This document shows positions 35,480 through 47,542 of a DNA stretch of 64,000 nt, piece after piece. Position 1 is the stretch's first letter, and each line of letters begins with the position of its first letter. This DNA comes from Breviolum minutum Mf 1.05b.01. Its lineage: Eukaryota; Sar; Dinophyceae; Suessiales; Symbiodiniaceae. The DNA is taken from NCBI GenBank assembly GCA_000507305.1, contig DF239626.1, forward strand, positions 8,544 to 72,543. The letters run 5' to 3'. The notes beneath the pieces were generated by a model, which was not told the origin of the DNA, did not search any database, and was given only the letters and a program-made list of their open reading frames with translations. Position numbers and translations under genes: made by a program.

Positions 35480-35699
35480 GCATGGCATCATGTTCGTAAA
35501 TCTTTCGATGATCTTGGAATTTCCATCCCCCTTTATTGTTTTCGGAATTTCTGCAGATTCGTAAAGCAAAGGACAAATTATCGATAGCTTTGCAAGGTTT
35601 TTGGCACATCTTCTTTTCGGGAAACAAATTTAGATTTCGCTATGCAAAATACTTGAAGCACCCTGGGCCCTTGCGTGCAGTCACCCATGCTGGTTTTTC

Positions 35700-37740
35700 C
35701 TATCGCGAATCGTTGTCGTCCCACACCTGTTTGGTAACCACCAGCCACTTTTGGGCAGTTCTGAAAGCAGCAGTGCATGGATGTACCGTTTTTGCAACCC
35801 TGCAAGTCTTGCCTATATAATCTTCCGCCATTTGCGTCGAAAACAAAGCCGGATTCAAAATACATTGCAAATCGTTCACCAACAGTTGTTTCTTGATGTC
35901 GTCACTCACATGGAAAAGGTAATGCACCTTTGGCGTCAAATTGAAAAATACAAGGGATTGATCGTAGCAGGCACGAGCGCAAGCTTGATATTTTTCATGC
36001 CACGTATCCAAGTAATGAAGGGCAGTAGCTGCCTCTTCTCGTGATAAGAACAAGCGATCTGCAGTGAAAACCAATCTCAAAAAATCATCCATTCGCCCAG
36101 CAGCTTCCAGAGCGTCAAAACAAATTTGGTTCAGAGAATGGGTGGCATCGTGCTTCATGAAATCTATCAAAAATCCCAATAACAGTTTGACATCGCTCCC
36201 CTTGTAGCTTGATTCAGGAAACTTCCTCATGTTGGTCCAACCCAAGTTCTCCCTCGTAAAGGATTTCACCACCGGTGTTGCACGCAGCGATTTGCAAAAC
36301 GCCCGAAAGAGGCCATAAGCATTTTGGAGCTTCTGAGGGATGTTGCTACCAGCCTAAGATGTCATTGCATAAAAATCATGATGTATCATCAACAAAACAG
36401 CCGAACAAAAGTTTATATATAATGCCTGCACATCCCATTGAAAACAATTTTGCTAATATGGCCCCAGGGGCAAATCGTCCAAGGACCGTCAGATAGCAAA
36501 GCAAACTCACACAAAAGGTGCGCGTAGCACCAAGATGGCACAAATGAAACAAATCCTTTGAAATTATGTTTTCGTGTGATCCACCTGGAATGCGATGAAA
36601 CGGGCTATCTGTGGTCCAAGGCCTTGAAGGCTCAATTGTCCTCCATACTGCCCCAGGGCGCCAATCTGCATATGGCGCAGAGCTGTCGTTCGCCCCACAC
36701 CACGTGCACATTTCGTGGGGCACAGTGTTGAAGTTGCGACTGCCTGTGTATTTATATAACCACTGTTTTCTTTGCATCTTTTGGATTTTTAGATTTTCCA
36801 CTATCTATAGTATCTACAGTGGAAAATCTAAAAAAAAAAGGCAACGAAAACAGTGGCTGTGAAATATGCAAATGCAGCATGCACAATGGAAGGAATGGAA
36901 AAATAAAATTAAAAGGCCAGAACTTCGTTACTAAAAACGCCAAAAGATGCATACATATATGTGTTCAAATTTCAAACCAGTTGCAGTGACACACCCTTGC
37001 TTGGGATGGGAGGTCCCCCTCTAAACCGGTGAGAACCAAGAAGAATCGTTGGCCACCAATCTCAATGCCATTATTGTAAAGATCAGTGAGTTGCCTCCCC
37101 ATTTCACCCATAAGGTCGTCAAGAACAAGATTTCCAACTTCATAGCCAGCGTGGTGTCTACGGTATTGTTCATGAAAAATGCATGACCAAAAGTAGTAGC
37201 GGTTGGTGGTTGATAGATCTTTGGCAATTACTGGTCCCCAGCTGTACTGATAAATCGCAGTTTTGCGCAATCCCGTGCCCTCGTCCGTGTGGACCTTTAT
37301 TGGCAAACAATTTCTAAGAAGGTGCGTTTTTTCCTGAAAAACTTGGTGTTCACCATTTTGCACCCGATACGATTTCCAAAACTGCTGCAGCAATGACTGG
37401 AAATCTGAAAGTGATTCCAGTTTGTATCCACCAAGAAGGCGATCGGGGCACATGTCAGCAATCCATTCAGCTAGTGCCCGTACTGGAACACATGTGTGTG
37501 GGCTAGTTTGGTCAAAAAGAGAAAACTTCTTCAGTTCAATCTTCAACATGTACCCCAACTTCGCAATGTTCCTTAGGAGAATGCTCTCTTTGTCATCAGC
37601 GCATTCATGGGCATAACCCAATTGCATCAAGTTCGCTATAGCCATAGGTGCCAGGACTCATGGTTCGGGCATTGTTGTAAGCCATTTCTGCCGCTTCTGC
37701 AGCATTGTGAACCTCAGATTGCCCAGAAGCCCCTTCCAGC
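35700..37740 (-). CDS. B4: DDE transposase-like protein, multi-exon
   Basis: Homologue of A4 without the GIY-YIG-like part. Exon one, about 37,660-36,995, has LGGYKLESLSDFQSLLQQFW, HTDEGTGLRK (matching HGDEGRGRRR) and LTGLEGDLPSQAR, with the first Asp in GDLP. Exon two, 36,739 to about 36,465, has FNTVPHEMCTWCGAND (the CxxC) and KDLFHLCHLGATRTF (second Asp). Exon three, 36,353-35,700, has LTPKVHYLFHVSDD and QMAEDYIGKTCRVAK (Glu). All three putative catalytic positions are present in the same order and context as A4. A further upstream exon near 37,740-37,650 (SEVHNAAEAAEMAYNNAR) is plausible. The second intron may begin with GC. The first contains a palindrome. The start codon is not resolved. 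Confidence 0.65.
36761..36857. repeat. Palindrome within B4 intron
   Basis: CCACTGTTTTCTTTGC and GGATTTTTAGATTTTCCACT are answered by AGTGGAAAATCTAAAAAAAA and GCAACGAAAACAGTGG. The centre is ATCTATAGTATCTAC. Confidence 0.85.
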
Positions 37741-38890
37741 AGTGATAGAATTTAACATTGAGACAAAGCTGAGTTTTAAAAACATGAACATGACCACACC
37801 CATTTGCAGATCTTCTTTTGGACACCAACATATATGATTTTCGTTTGTGTGTGTGTGTTTCCAGGTTTCTCACGCATAAAAATTTTTTGAGGATGACATC
37901 ATTTGCGTACAGAACTCATGAGTGCCCACAACAGACTCTAAAGAAAACAATGATCCATTTTTGATGGCCCACGTATTTTTTTGCGAAGCTATCCAGCAAT
38001 TTGAAAGAACATGAGAGAAACAACAGCCCCCAAAAGCCAATTCAGGAACACTACCACAGTTTGATGATTGCAAATGTTGATGAATGTGTTGAGGAATCAT
38101 TTTGTTGTTGTGTGTTGGTGGTTGTGTATTTTGAGAAACTTCATGAAGTTTCATGAAGTTTCTACAATACACCCATCAACACAAAGAACAAAATGGTCCA
38201 ACATGAACATCAGTGATGGATCCTTTCAGGAGTTTTGCGTTGATGCTGGGAAAATTTGAAAACTTCATGGAGTTTCCAAAATTAGCACACATCAACACAA
38301 ATCCTCTTGCAACTATACATGCACAAGACACCACATAGGTCTTGAGCACCTTCTTGATCACGTTTTCACCTGGCCCACGAACTCACACACCATCACATCA
38401 TGTTGAAATGCTTTGCAAGTGACACTGCAGATGAAAATAACATATGCAATTTGCCAGCAAGAAAACACCTGAAATGTGTTTTTTTTGCAGTCAAATTTCA
38501 TATGTTATTTTCACGAATATCTAGGTCGCACACCCACCAACTTTTCTTTTTTGCTTGCCTGAGCGCCCACATGCGCTATCCCAAGCTTTGTAACCAGCAA
38601 AAGAGGCGACACAGTCGCCAGCAAAAGAGGCGACACAGTCAGGATTAAAATGACTGCGCGCTTATACCCGCAATGCCGTCCATTGATCATTTGAGGGCGA
38701 AGCACTGTATGCAATGGATTGTTTAGAAAGTACTTTGTTGATAACATGTGAATGGTAAATTGTGAAAGACTCATGCCATCAAAGTGTCGTCCTCATATAA
38801 AAAATGTAGACATGATATATACCTATATAGACTCGTAAACTATGGTCAGTTGCAATATCTTTTGTAAGGGAACATGCAAAAACAAATTGC
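37741..38890. other. Spacer between B3 and B4 with inverted and direct repeats
   Basis: Contains an inverted pair at 38,433-38,521 (AAAATAACATATG...CATATGTTATTTT). It also contains two copies of ACTTCATGAAGTTTCTA-like sequence, each followed by CATCAACACAAA, near 38,140 and 38,262. A direct duplication of CAGCAAAAGAGGCGACACAG lies near 38,596-38,640. A short minus-strand open frame at 38,172-37,870 may hold an early B4 exon but could not be confirmed. Confidence 0.5.
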
Positions 38891-41800
38891 TCATTTATCA
38901 TCACCCTCCTCTGTCTTTGGCACGGTTGCTGCTTTGGCCTTTGGCTTGGCCCTGCTTTTTGCAGAGGTTTTCTTAAAATGGGTCTTGCATACAGCCATTT
39001 GATTGGTGTAGCGACAGCAAGCCATCTTGATCTTGTCTGTGAGCTCCCGGTAAACGCTCTTTTGTTCAGGATTCACACCGTTCTGTTTGAGCTCCAACTC
39101 GCACAGCTCGGTGTAGAGCTTGCTAATGTCACCTTAGATGAGGACATTTTTTCAAAGTGTAAAAACAACAACAATTATGCAAGCAGGTTCGCCATCATTT
39201 GATTGATCAATTGGAACTCCATGAAAGTGACAACTCGTCATAAAAGACAAGTTGTCCCTTTGGTGGAATGGCCAATGGATCCACAAAATGATTGCGAAAC
39301 TGGAATCGGTGCAAAATATATGCGAAACAGTCAGTGGATGTATATGTGGCCTGTATATGCAGGCTTCATATCATCCACATACCCACCCACAAAGAGTTTA
39401 CGCACAACGCGCAACTGCCCATGCACCTTTGTATAATGCGCATCTATTATATATATATATATACGTATATATTTTTACCTGCACGCACATCAGAGATGTT
39501 AGCTTCCAAACTTTTTCTGTAATAGAAGTGCCAATTTGCCACATGTCTCGTCCAGCTTGCCAAAGTCTTCCCTGAGTTGCTTTTGAAAGAACTGTTGAAA
39601 ATATCTCCCCAAGAACCACCTTAAAATTCAGCTACAAACGACAAACGAAAAGTACAACTTTTGCAGACCCTTGCGCAAATTTTTGCTAAACAAGAGTAAA
39701 GTGTCTTTCCACAAACAGGGTTCTCTGATGCAATCTTCTCTTGTAGTTCCCTGTGTGCTGTCTTTCGTCCAAGACAAGCCCTTTTGTACTTGGCCACAAA
39801 GTCAGCGGCACTTTCCTCCCCTTCAATATCTGGGAAAGGGACACCCTTCTTCTTTCCTCCTTTGCCTAGCAAAAACAAAAACAAGAACCAACAGGAAACT
39901 GAAATCAAGGTGTTGGAAAAAACTTGCAGAAGTTTGCAATTTTCAGTGTTTCAATTTTGATTCGTTTTTGACGGCCCAACCTTCATCATCGTCTTCTGGA
40001 GCTGGAAGAGGGGCTGGTGGAGCTCCCTGATCTTCAGCATCACTTAGCTCCAGCAGATCACCCAAGCCCAAGCCACTGCCAAACTGCTCGTTCAGAAATC
40101 CTGATCAGGGAATGTAAGGTCTAAACTAAAAAATATTATATATATATATATACACCTGGAACTCATATGTCCTTTGTTTTGTTTCCAAAAGAAGGTCTTT
40201 TGCAACAAAAACAAGGGTCATTTGGGTTCCAGGTGTATATATATATATGTAATTTATGTTTTTTAGTGAACACCCCCCTGCTGCTGAACATGTAATTACA
40301 ACTTTTATTGCTTCATCTTCAGGTCCTGATCCTTCCAGTAGCTCTTCCAATTCTCTGAACTTTTCATCGCCTTTCCTTTGTTTGAAAAGTGTGGAAACTG
40401 CAAAAATGAAAACAATACTCGAAACATTATTTCATAAAAGGAACCTCGCATGAAAAAAGTAAACCTGTTCAGTTCTATAGTGCAGTCAAAGCTTCTGAAC
40501 ATCATCAGACACCAGGACCAAATACTTTGATCTTTTCGTATGGACATTCCTTCGTCAGCTTCTTTCTCAAGCAGTGTTGCTTAGCTCCTTGCACCTTTGC
40601 ATCGCTCCAGTTCTTTTCCTTCATCTCAGTTTCTGTCAACCAAGAAAACCCTTGCATAGATTTCTTGAACTCCTTGCTGCACTGCCTAAAGCGAATCAAT
40701 GCTTCGAGCTTTGCTTGATTCTGGTTCTGGTCCTGGTCTCTGTTGTAGCAGCGTTTCACAAAGACTTCCAGAAGCCGATTCCGCTTGGGGCCCTTTGAAC
40801 GCCACATGTCTAACACTTCTTGAGAAACTCCTTTTGATTCACCATTCGCGCAAAGACGGGCAAGAAACGCATATGCGTGTGGTTGCGTAGAAGAATTGAT
40901 TGGTGCACACTGCCTCGTACTATTTCGCATGAGATTACACATGTTGTGGGGTTTGTATAGATCCTTTTTTAAGCTTTCAACTTTCTTTAAGAAAGATGAA
41001 AGTTAAAAAAGGTAAAGATAATATATAACTTAGACTTAACTTATATATAAACGATATAAATATGTGTTTTAAAGGTATTTTTGAAATGAAGTCAAGTCCG
41101 AGTTGCTTGTCACCCACTGCAGACTGCGGTGTGGTTGGTACCGCTGTCTGCAGAGTAGATTGAACCACTGCTCCCATCGGCGCTTGCATTGGCATAGTCG
41201 GCAAAGTCTCCACAGGTGGCTGACCATCCTCTTGCTTCAATCTCTTGCCTTCCTGAGCGACTGCAGGGTCACAGTGTTGAAATAAGACTTTAAAGGAAGG
41301 TTACTGGGAGGTTCACATGTATACAAAAGTCAGCAAGCTACATGTAGTTATAAAACGGCCAACTGCTAAAGTTAGTATGCAGTATTCAAATCTTATAGCA
41401 GCTGTGCCCTATATATAACTGTTTGGACGATTTTTGTTGCTGTTTTACCCCACAAACTTGATGTTCAAGACTAACAGGTTTTGATTACATGGTAGTTTTG
41501 CACAGCAAGTTTGTGGGGTAAACAGCAATAAAAATCACCCATGAAGGGAACATAACAGAACCATGTTCAATGAAGAAAACTGTTCATGGATAAAATTGAA
41601 AAAAAACAGCCTTCAAAGAACAAGGTTCTGGAGTAAGCTGTGTTCGGCCCTGGACACCTCTCTTCTCCCATAAGAAGCCCCGCTCCTCGGGACCCTTCTG
41701 GAAAAACATAGTGTGCGGTGTTGGGGTCAAAGGTTCCCCCACAAAAGGCATGCGAGGAGTGACGGGTGGTGGCGTCGTGGATCCACTGGGTCTCTTTGCC

Positions 41801-44166
41801 TGTTGCTCAGCCAATGCTTCCTGCAGCTGCTGCTGCTGACGATGCGTGTTTGCCTCTGCTTGCTGATGAAGTTCCGTGTGTCCAGCTGGCTGCTCTTGCT
41901 TTTCCTGAAAACGTGCCATTTGTCCAGCTGTTTGCTGCACTGCTTGCTGCATGACTTCATGCATTTGCTTCTGCTGTTGTTGTTGTTCTGCAAGCTGTTT
42001 CTGCAGAAATTCAACGTACTGGTGTTGAACTTCAAACATCTCACAATTCTTTGCTTCTACTGTCATCAGCCGATCTTCTTGCGTTGATTGCATGTGCTTG
42101 TTCCATGCCAAGCTTCTTTCTTGTTGCTTGCGTTGCTTCTCCATGGCGTCCTGAAACTCCGCAAGTTCTGCAGCTTGACTCTCCTCCATTTGCAGGAGCT
42201 GATTCTTTTCCGCAATCAACTCTTCTATGCGACGCCTCTTTTCCAAGTACTTCCTTTGCAATTTCCTTTTCTCCTCTTCCTGTTTGGTGTTGATCTGGAT
42301 GAGCTGCTCCATTGACAGAGTTGAAGGCCTTTGCTCCTGACCAGGTGGGTCTTGAGGCTGAGGTGGTGCTGGAGCCACAGGTGGTTTTGGCGTAGGTGGT
42401 GTAGCTGATTTTTCTGCATCTGCTGCAAGCCGTGCTTCCTTTGCCAATTGTTGCTGCTCCTGCAACTCTTCTTGCTGCCTTTGCTCCATTGCATGCATAT
42501 GGAGTTGTTCTTCTTCTTGCAGGTTCATTTCACGTAGTTGCTCTGCACGTGCTTGCAAATCAGCTGCTTCATTCTGTGCTGCCACCGCTGCTTGAAGCTG
42601 CATGTGCTGCTGCATCAATGCCTGCTGTTCCAGCAACGCACCTTGGTGTTTTTGAAGAAAAGCTTCACGCATAACATCTTCGCTCACTGCAGGTGGTCTT
42701 TGCGCTGACCTTTGCTGCTCCATTTCTTCAATCTGTTGCTTTGTCATTCTTGCTGGGTGCGATAAGTTGAGCCTCCCTGGCAACAACACACCCCCATCCA
42801 TCGATTGTTTCACTTCATGTTGCGCATATTCTATATTGCGCTCGTGCAGCTGCGCTTGAACTGTCATCATCTCTGCATTTCTAGCTTCCTCCGGTGTTAC
42901 CTGCAAGTTCTGCATGACAGGCCACTGGACTTGCATTGCTTGCAGTTGTTGGAGGCTGAATCTGGGCATCTGAACCTGTGATGCTCTTTCTGCTGGTGGC
43001 GGTTTCGGCTGGGCATATTTCGGGGTGGGTTGCAAAAACCGCGGTGCCTGTGGCTGCTGTGGCACACGTTGGTTCTGTTCACGTTGCTGCTGCAACTGCT
43101 GTGGATGCAACTGCTGTGGATGCAACTGCTGTTGATGCAACTGCTGTTGATGCAACTGCTGTTGCTTCTGTTGCTGTTGCTTCTGCACCTGCTGTTGCCT
43201 TTGCAGCATTTGTTGTTGCAGCTGCTGCAGATGCTGTTGGTGTGCTTGCTGCTGCAGCCTTTGTTGGTACTGTTGAAGCTGCTGTTGCGCCTGTGCTTCA
43301 GTACCTTGCATGTTTTCAGGCTCCTGCACTTCATCTTTTACCTTACCACATCAGATCATGGGATGGAAATCAAAACAAGATATCAGGATATCACATATAG
43401 CTTATTTTGAAAATAAGTTATGTGATATTCTGATATAACGGTTTGATTTCTTGGTTGGATGGGGATGGAAATCAAAACAAGATATCAGGATATCACATAG
43501 CTTATTTTGAAAATAAGTTATGTGATATTCTGATATAACGGTTTGATTTCTTGGTTGGATGGAGTGGGCCTTTGCAAAAACAGTTATATATATATATATA
43601 TAGAAAAGCTTAAGCAAATTTGAAAGACTAGTCTCAGTTGGAACTGGAGGCTGATGGCTTGGCTGCATTTGCCCACTCATCCAAGCCTGACCACCGGCAA
43701 GAGTGCCGCCAGACCACTGTTTGCTGTAATTGCGAAGGTCCATCACCCAAGCAATAAATCGACCCTTGAGCCATGAACCATATGGCAAGCATGTTTAACA
43801 AATCTTATGGCAACAGCATCTTCAGGGAACCAACTGCGAAAAACATCATTGTATGAGTTTCAGTGGCAATGCAAAACTATCCAGGCTGATTTGTTCACAA
43901 TTTGCAGACAAAGATTTGATCTGAAAATGAGAACAAGCAGCTGGAATAGTTTCGCATTGCACTCACACATACAATGATGTTTAGAAAGATATACGACATC
44001 GGCTGACCATGCCAAAAAACTTTTCTATAGACATCACACCAGAAGATACTATACCCTGACACTCAGAGAAACTGATGAAATGTATTCAACACACCATCAC
44101 AGTCGACACCAGCACCTGCTTCTCGTTGCGCAGCATCAAAGGCACTTGGTTGGGAGGGAGCACCTG
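38891..44166 (-). CDS. B3: glutamine-rich coiled protein with shared core domain
   Basis: Homologue of A3, with function unknown. Probable exons: 44,166-44,092 (GAPSQPSAFDAAQREAGAGV), about 43,800-43,610, 43,330-41,584, about 41,262-41,100, 40,942-40,510, and several more down to 38,891. The 581-codon exon is about one third glutamine at its N-terminal half, with LHQQQ/LHPQQ repeats, then a long heptad-like coiled coil (RRRIEELIAEKNQLLQMEES onward). The 40,942 exon carries the core domain (FLARLCANGESKGVSQEVLD, MWRSKGPKRNRLLEVFVKR), which aligns with A3. The tail KTHFKKTSAKSRAKPKAKAA ends in EEGDDK and matches the lysine-rich A3 tail. Introns contain palindromes at 40,137, 41,432 and 43,361. 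The N-terminal boundary is uncertain. Confidence 0.6.
40137..40245. repeat. Palindrome within B3 intron
   Basis: A TATATATA run with CACCTGGAACTCATATG on one side is answered by CATTTGGGTTCCAGGTG and TATATATATA on the other. CCTTTGTTTTG/CAAAAACAAGG extends the stem. Confidence 0.85.
41432..41530. repeat. Palindrome within B3 intron
   Basis: TTTTTGTTGCTGTTTTACCC and CACAAACTTG are answered by CAAGTTTGTG and GGGTAAACAGCAATAAAAA, around an about 40-base centre. Confidence 0.85.
43090..43160 (-). repeat. 15-bp coding minisatellite (LHQQQ/LHPQQ)
   Basis: On the plus strand, CAACTGCTGTTGATG and CAACTGCTGTGGATG alternate four to five times. In gene B3 this encodes tandem Leu-His-[Gln/Pro]-Gln-Gln. 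Confidence 0.9.
43361..43562. repeat. Two tandem about 101 bp palindromic units in B3 intron
   Basis: Units begin at 43,361 and 43,463 and are nearly identical. Each is a palindrome from AATCAAAACAAGATATCAGG (with ATATCACATA) to TATGTGATATTCTGATATAA (with CGGTTTGATT), centred on TTATTTTGAAAATAAG. Confidence 0.9.
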
Positions 44167-44736
44167 CGTAATAGCAAGGCAAACAAGTTGAAAATCAACT
44201 AAAAGTATGTCACCTTTAAACTGGATTACTAAATCTTGACAAACATGTTGAAAAGACAGATTTTCAGCCTCAAACAGTCTAAAAAACATTTCGACGGATT
44301 TCGCGTTTTTTTCTTGGTTTTACCAAATTTTTTTTGGTATTTCGACGGGTTTCGATGGGTTTCGACGCAGGTGTTTTGCAGCACCACCACTCTTTTACCA
44401 TATACCGTACAGGTATAGACATTGAAACAGTCTAACCACGCAGTTGCCACCAGCAAGTGCCAAGGAAGCAACCATCATGCATGAATGAGTTCTGAAAATA
44501 ATGTACATTGAAACCATCCCGAGAAATCATAAGCACAATATTCAATATTTCTAAAATTGAAATAGTTGTTTTTGGATGCCACAACCAACACTCGCTGGCA
44601 TAAATAAACGAAGCACAGGCCACTAATAGGATAGTCTATGCACAGCTGACCATCCCTCGATGTTTCAGGAAGGGTTCCCTTAAGTCTTTATAAAGAAGCA
44701 TGGGTCACATATGCAAATATTTGTGTGAATAACAGG

Positions 44737-47257
44737 TCACTTGTCCATGCACAGAACTTGTCTAATTTCCTGGGGCACACGTAGCTTTTGATTACCCCGC
44801 AAATATCTAATTACAGAAGCCATGTCAGCGTCAGCCCACACATCTGAGTCCACTCGCATACTTGACAAGAGGCACTCCACCCCAGAGCCAGCAGCCTTAG
44901 TCGGTATCTGGAAAGGAGCCATTGAAACACAGTATCAAAGGGTTTATCCCAAAACTGTTCTTTGACTTTGGGGAACAACACTATGGAATGTGACCATATT
45001 CAAACGCAATGCTTCCAAAGTTTTGAAAATGGTCACATAACACATTGGTGTTCTCCAAGGTCCAATTGAGAAGCCAAGTCCTCACAAGGGTTCGGGGTTT
45101 GATGGATGTGCATCTTTATACATGGTTCATGCATATTGGCAAGATACATGGGAAATTTCTTGAGGATTCCGTAGCCCCCAAACGCCGCTCGGAAGATCAG
45201 GAAGCAAAGATGCAATTTTGTAACCAAAAGCTTTGGAATACGTCCTCAATCAAACAACTCAAACTGAAGATGCACAACAGTGATATACATTCAGAGTTTG
45301 TATGGCCATATGACTAACAAGTATATCTATGATAACCTGACCAGGAATCTTGGAACCTAATTAAGACAAGAGTCTGAGATTCTTTTAAGATAGTTTTTTT
45401 TCCTGTGCATCTCTTGACCCCATTCTTGTCTCTGTAACTATGCGCAAGTGAAATTGAAGTTGCTTTCTCAGAGGCAGTCAGGGGCCCCAAGTCCAAATCT
45501 CTGATCTTCCAGGAGTTGGACCAAAATATTGTTGGCTTGCATGAAGAAACCCCATACTTCTTCATCCAGAGCCGTTGCCGGAAAACCTAGGGCAAGAAGA
45601 GTTATATTAAGACACATCTATAGAATGAAAATGATTCAAACATATTCAAAGGCTCAAACTTTCGAGGATATCCAAGGCTGTCACTGCCATGGTTAGTGGC
45701 AGCCTTGGATATCGAAAGTGTCCAAAAACAGTGACGATTCGCAGCACAGCAACAAAAGTTATGTATAGGAAAAAATCAGAGGGAAAAAAAATAAAAAAAC
45801 TGATTGCAACCTACGCACATGACAAACAGTCTGACAGAAATGCTGCCAGCGCGGCATCAAGCTGAATTTGCTACATCCAGGTTGTTCCAAAATGAAAACC
45901 AGCCCCAGCGCTGAAGCAAGATAGCACAGCAGTGTAGTACGCACAGCCATCACGTTGCCTGCCTTCACCCAACTTAACGTATCGTTGCCCTCTGGCATCC
46001 AAATATACCGACAGTTTAGAGAACTTGACATGAAGCTGAAACTTGAGCACACAGGTGCGAGTACCACCAAAGAACCAGGGTGGAGTTGTAGAAGTGCAAG
46101 GACTGCACACCTAACCCAGCAACAGCATCCAACAGTTAAAACTAGTTGAAAAACATTATATAACTACTAAACCAATATTTTCTATACACACTGGAATTTA
46201 TATTATAATTTAAATTCCATGGAATTTAAATTGTAATATAAATTCCAGGGGGTATGGAAAATATTATACTAAACCAATATTTTCTATACACTTTGGAATC
46301 TATATTATGATTTAAATTCCATGGAATTTAAATTATAATATAGATTCCAGGTGGTATAGAAAATATGATACTAAACCAATATTTTTTAAACCCACTGGAA
46401 TTTAAATTATAATTTAAATTCCATGGAATTAAAAATATAATATAAAATCCAAAGTGTATAGAAAATATTATACTAAACCAATATTTTTTAATACACTTTG
46501 GAATTTATATTATAATTTAGATTCCATGGAATTTAAATTATAATATAGATTCCAGGGGGAAATATTGTACTAAACCAATATTTTCTATACAACCTGGAAT
46601 TTATATCAAAATTTAATTCCATGGAATTTAAATTATAATATAAATTCCAGGGTGTATAGAAAATATTGGTTTAGTACAACATTTCTTTCATCATCCAAAA
46701 ATAAAGACAAGGTGCGCAAATCCAGCAGGCTCGTAAATATTGTTCCATCGACCTCCCAGATCCCGATCAAACCTGATGCCTGAAAAGCCAGACTGATGGA
46801 GACACCAGGTGACGTTGCCTTGTCCGGAAAAGAATTCCACGAAGCGATAGGCCTGAGAACCCACCCACACCAAAATCACCTATACCCATCTTTGGTTCAA
46901 CTTCAATCAGCCTTTTAAAACGTACCCTTCCCAGAGATGAAAGTTTAATAAGGCATTAAGCGCAGGATAGATAAAACCATAATCCCTTGTTAAACTTTTC
47001 ATCTCTGGGTGGGTACGTTTTTTTTTCTCGACACATTCAACATCACTGCCACACCAAGCGGCCCATGTTACATCCAAACCATCAGTGTAGAGGAGGAAGA
47101 TCACAGCCAATACTAAGACCTTGGACGCACAAGACGATATCTGAGAAACATAAATGTGATCATGCAATAAGCTGCACCAAGATACAAAGGGGGCTCTTGC
47201 AGCATAAAGCCGTTTCACTGCAGTGTCCACAGTCCACTGGGTAAGCGTTGCAGGCAT
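44737..47257 (-). CDS. B2: methyltransferase-like dinoflagellate protein, multi-exon
   Basis: Homologue of A2. Probable exons: 47,257 (MPATLTQWTVDTAVKRLYAA), about 47,141-47,030 (hydrophobic KVLVLAVIFLLYTDG), 46,857-46,710 (YRFVEFFSGQGNVTW, FDRDLGG, IYEPAGFAHL), about 46,121-45,835 (GSLVVLAPVCSSFSFMSSS, then GNVMAVRTTLLCYLASALG, VFILEQPGCSKFSLMPRWQ), about 45,588-45,375 (LWMKKYGVSSCKPTIFWSN, DKNGVKRCTGKK), about 45,190-45,060, and 44,911-44,737 (VIRYLRGNQKLRVPQEIRQV). Motif I-like FxGxGN, motif IV-like PVCSSFS and motif VI-like EQP are clearer here than in A2. Motif IV keeps a Pro and a Cys but not the PCQ triplet, so catalysis is unproven. The intron between motif I and motif IV holds five tandem palindromes. 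Confidence 0.7.
45660..45720. repeat. Short palindrome in B2 intron
   Basis: CGAGGATATCCAAGGCTG and CACTGCCAT are answered by ATGGTTAGTG and CAGCCTTGGATATCGAAAG. Confidence 0.85.
46166..46680. repeat. Five tandem about 102 bp palindromes in B2 intron
   Basis: Units begin ACTAAACCAATATT at 46,166, 46,268, 46,370, 46,472 and 46,569. Each is symmetric about AAATTCCATGGAATTTAAA, with CTGGAATTTATATTATAA on one side and TTATAATATAGATTCCAG on the other. The last unit closes with GAAAATATTGGTTTAGTAC, the inverse of the opening, so the whole array is also terminally inverted. Confidence 0.95.
46919..47025. repeat. Inverted repeat in B2 intron
   Basis: AAACGTACCCTTCCCAGAGA and TGAAAGTTTAA are answered by TTAAACTTTTCATCTCTG and GGTGGGTACGTTT. 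Confidence 0.85.
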
Positions 47258-47542
47258 GGCTTAAGATCAATCAAAGGATAAGATAACGCTTAAAGCCCAT
47301 GTGTTGTGTGTGTTGCTTCAATCTTTGAGGTGTGAGCTCTGGGAACCTAATTCTTGCCTGACATGTTTTTACATTGCCACAAGCATTCATTCACAGCTGC
47401 AGCCAAAAGATGTTTCCTGTTCACCAACTTCAACCCTCCAGCACCAACGCACATACGATCTATATATATATATATATTGTGCAGCTATATTTTCTTCCAA
47501 CAACACTTGCTCAAACATATTGCAGAATTGCGTTAGCATACT

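Noticed and set aside
41713-43410. Long plus-strand open frames opposite gene B3
   Set aside because: They are antisense shadows of the glutamine-rich exon, giving Leu/Ala-rich runs from CTG and GCA codons.
46166-46680. CRISPR-like array
   Set aside because: The five repeats are contiguous palindromes with no unique spacers, and the host is eukaryotic.
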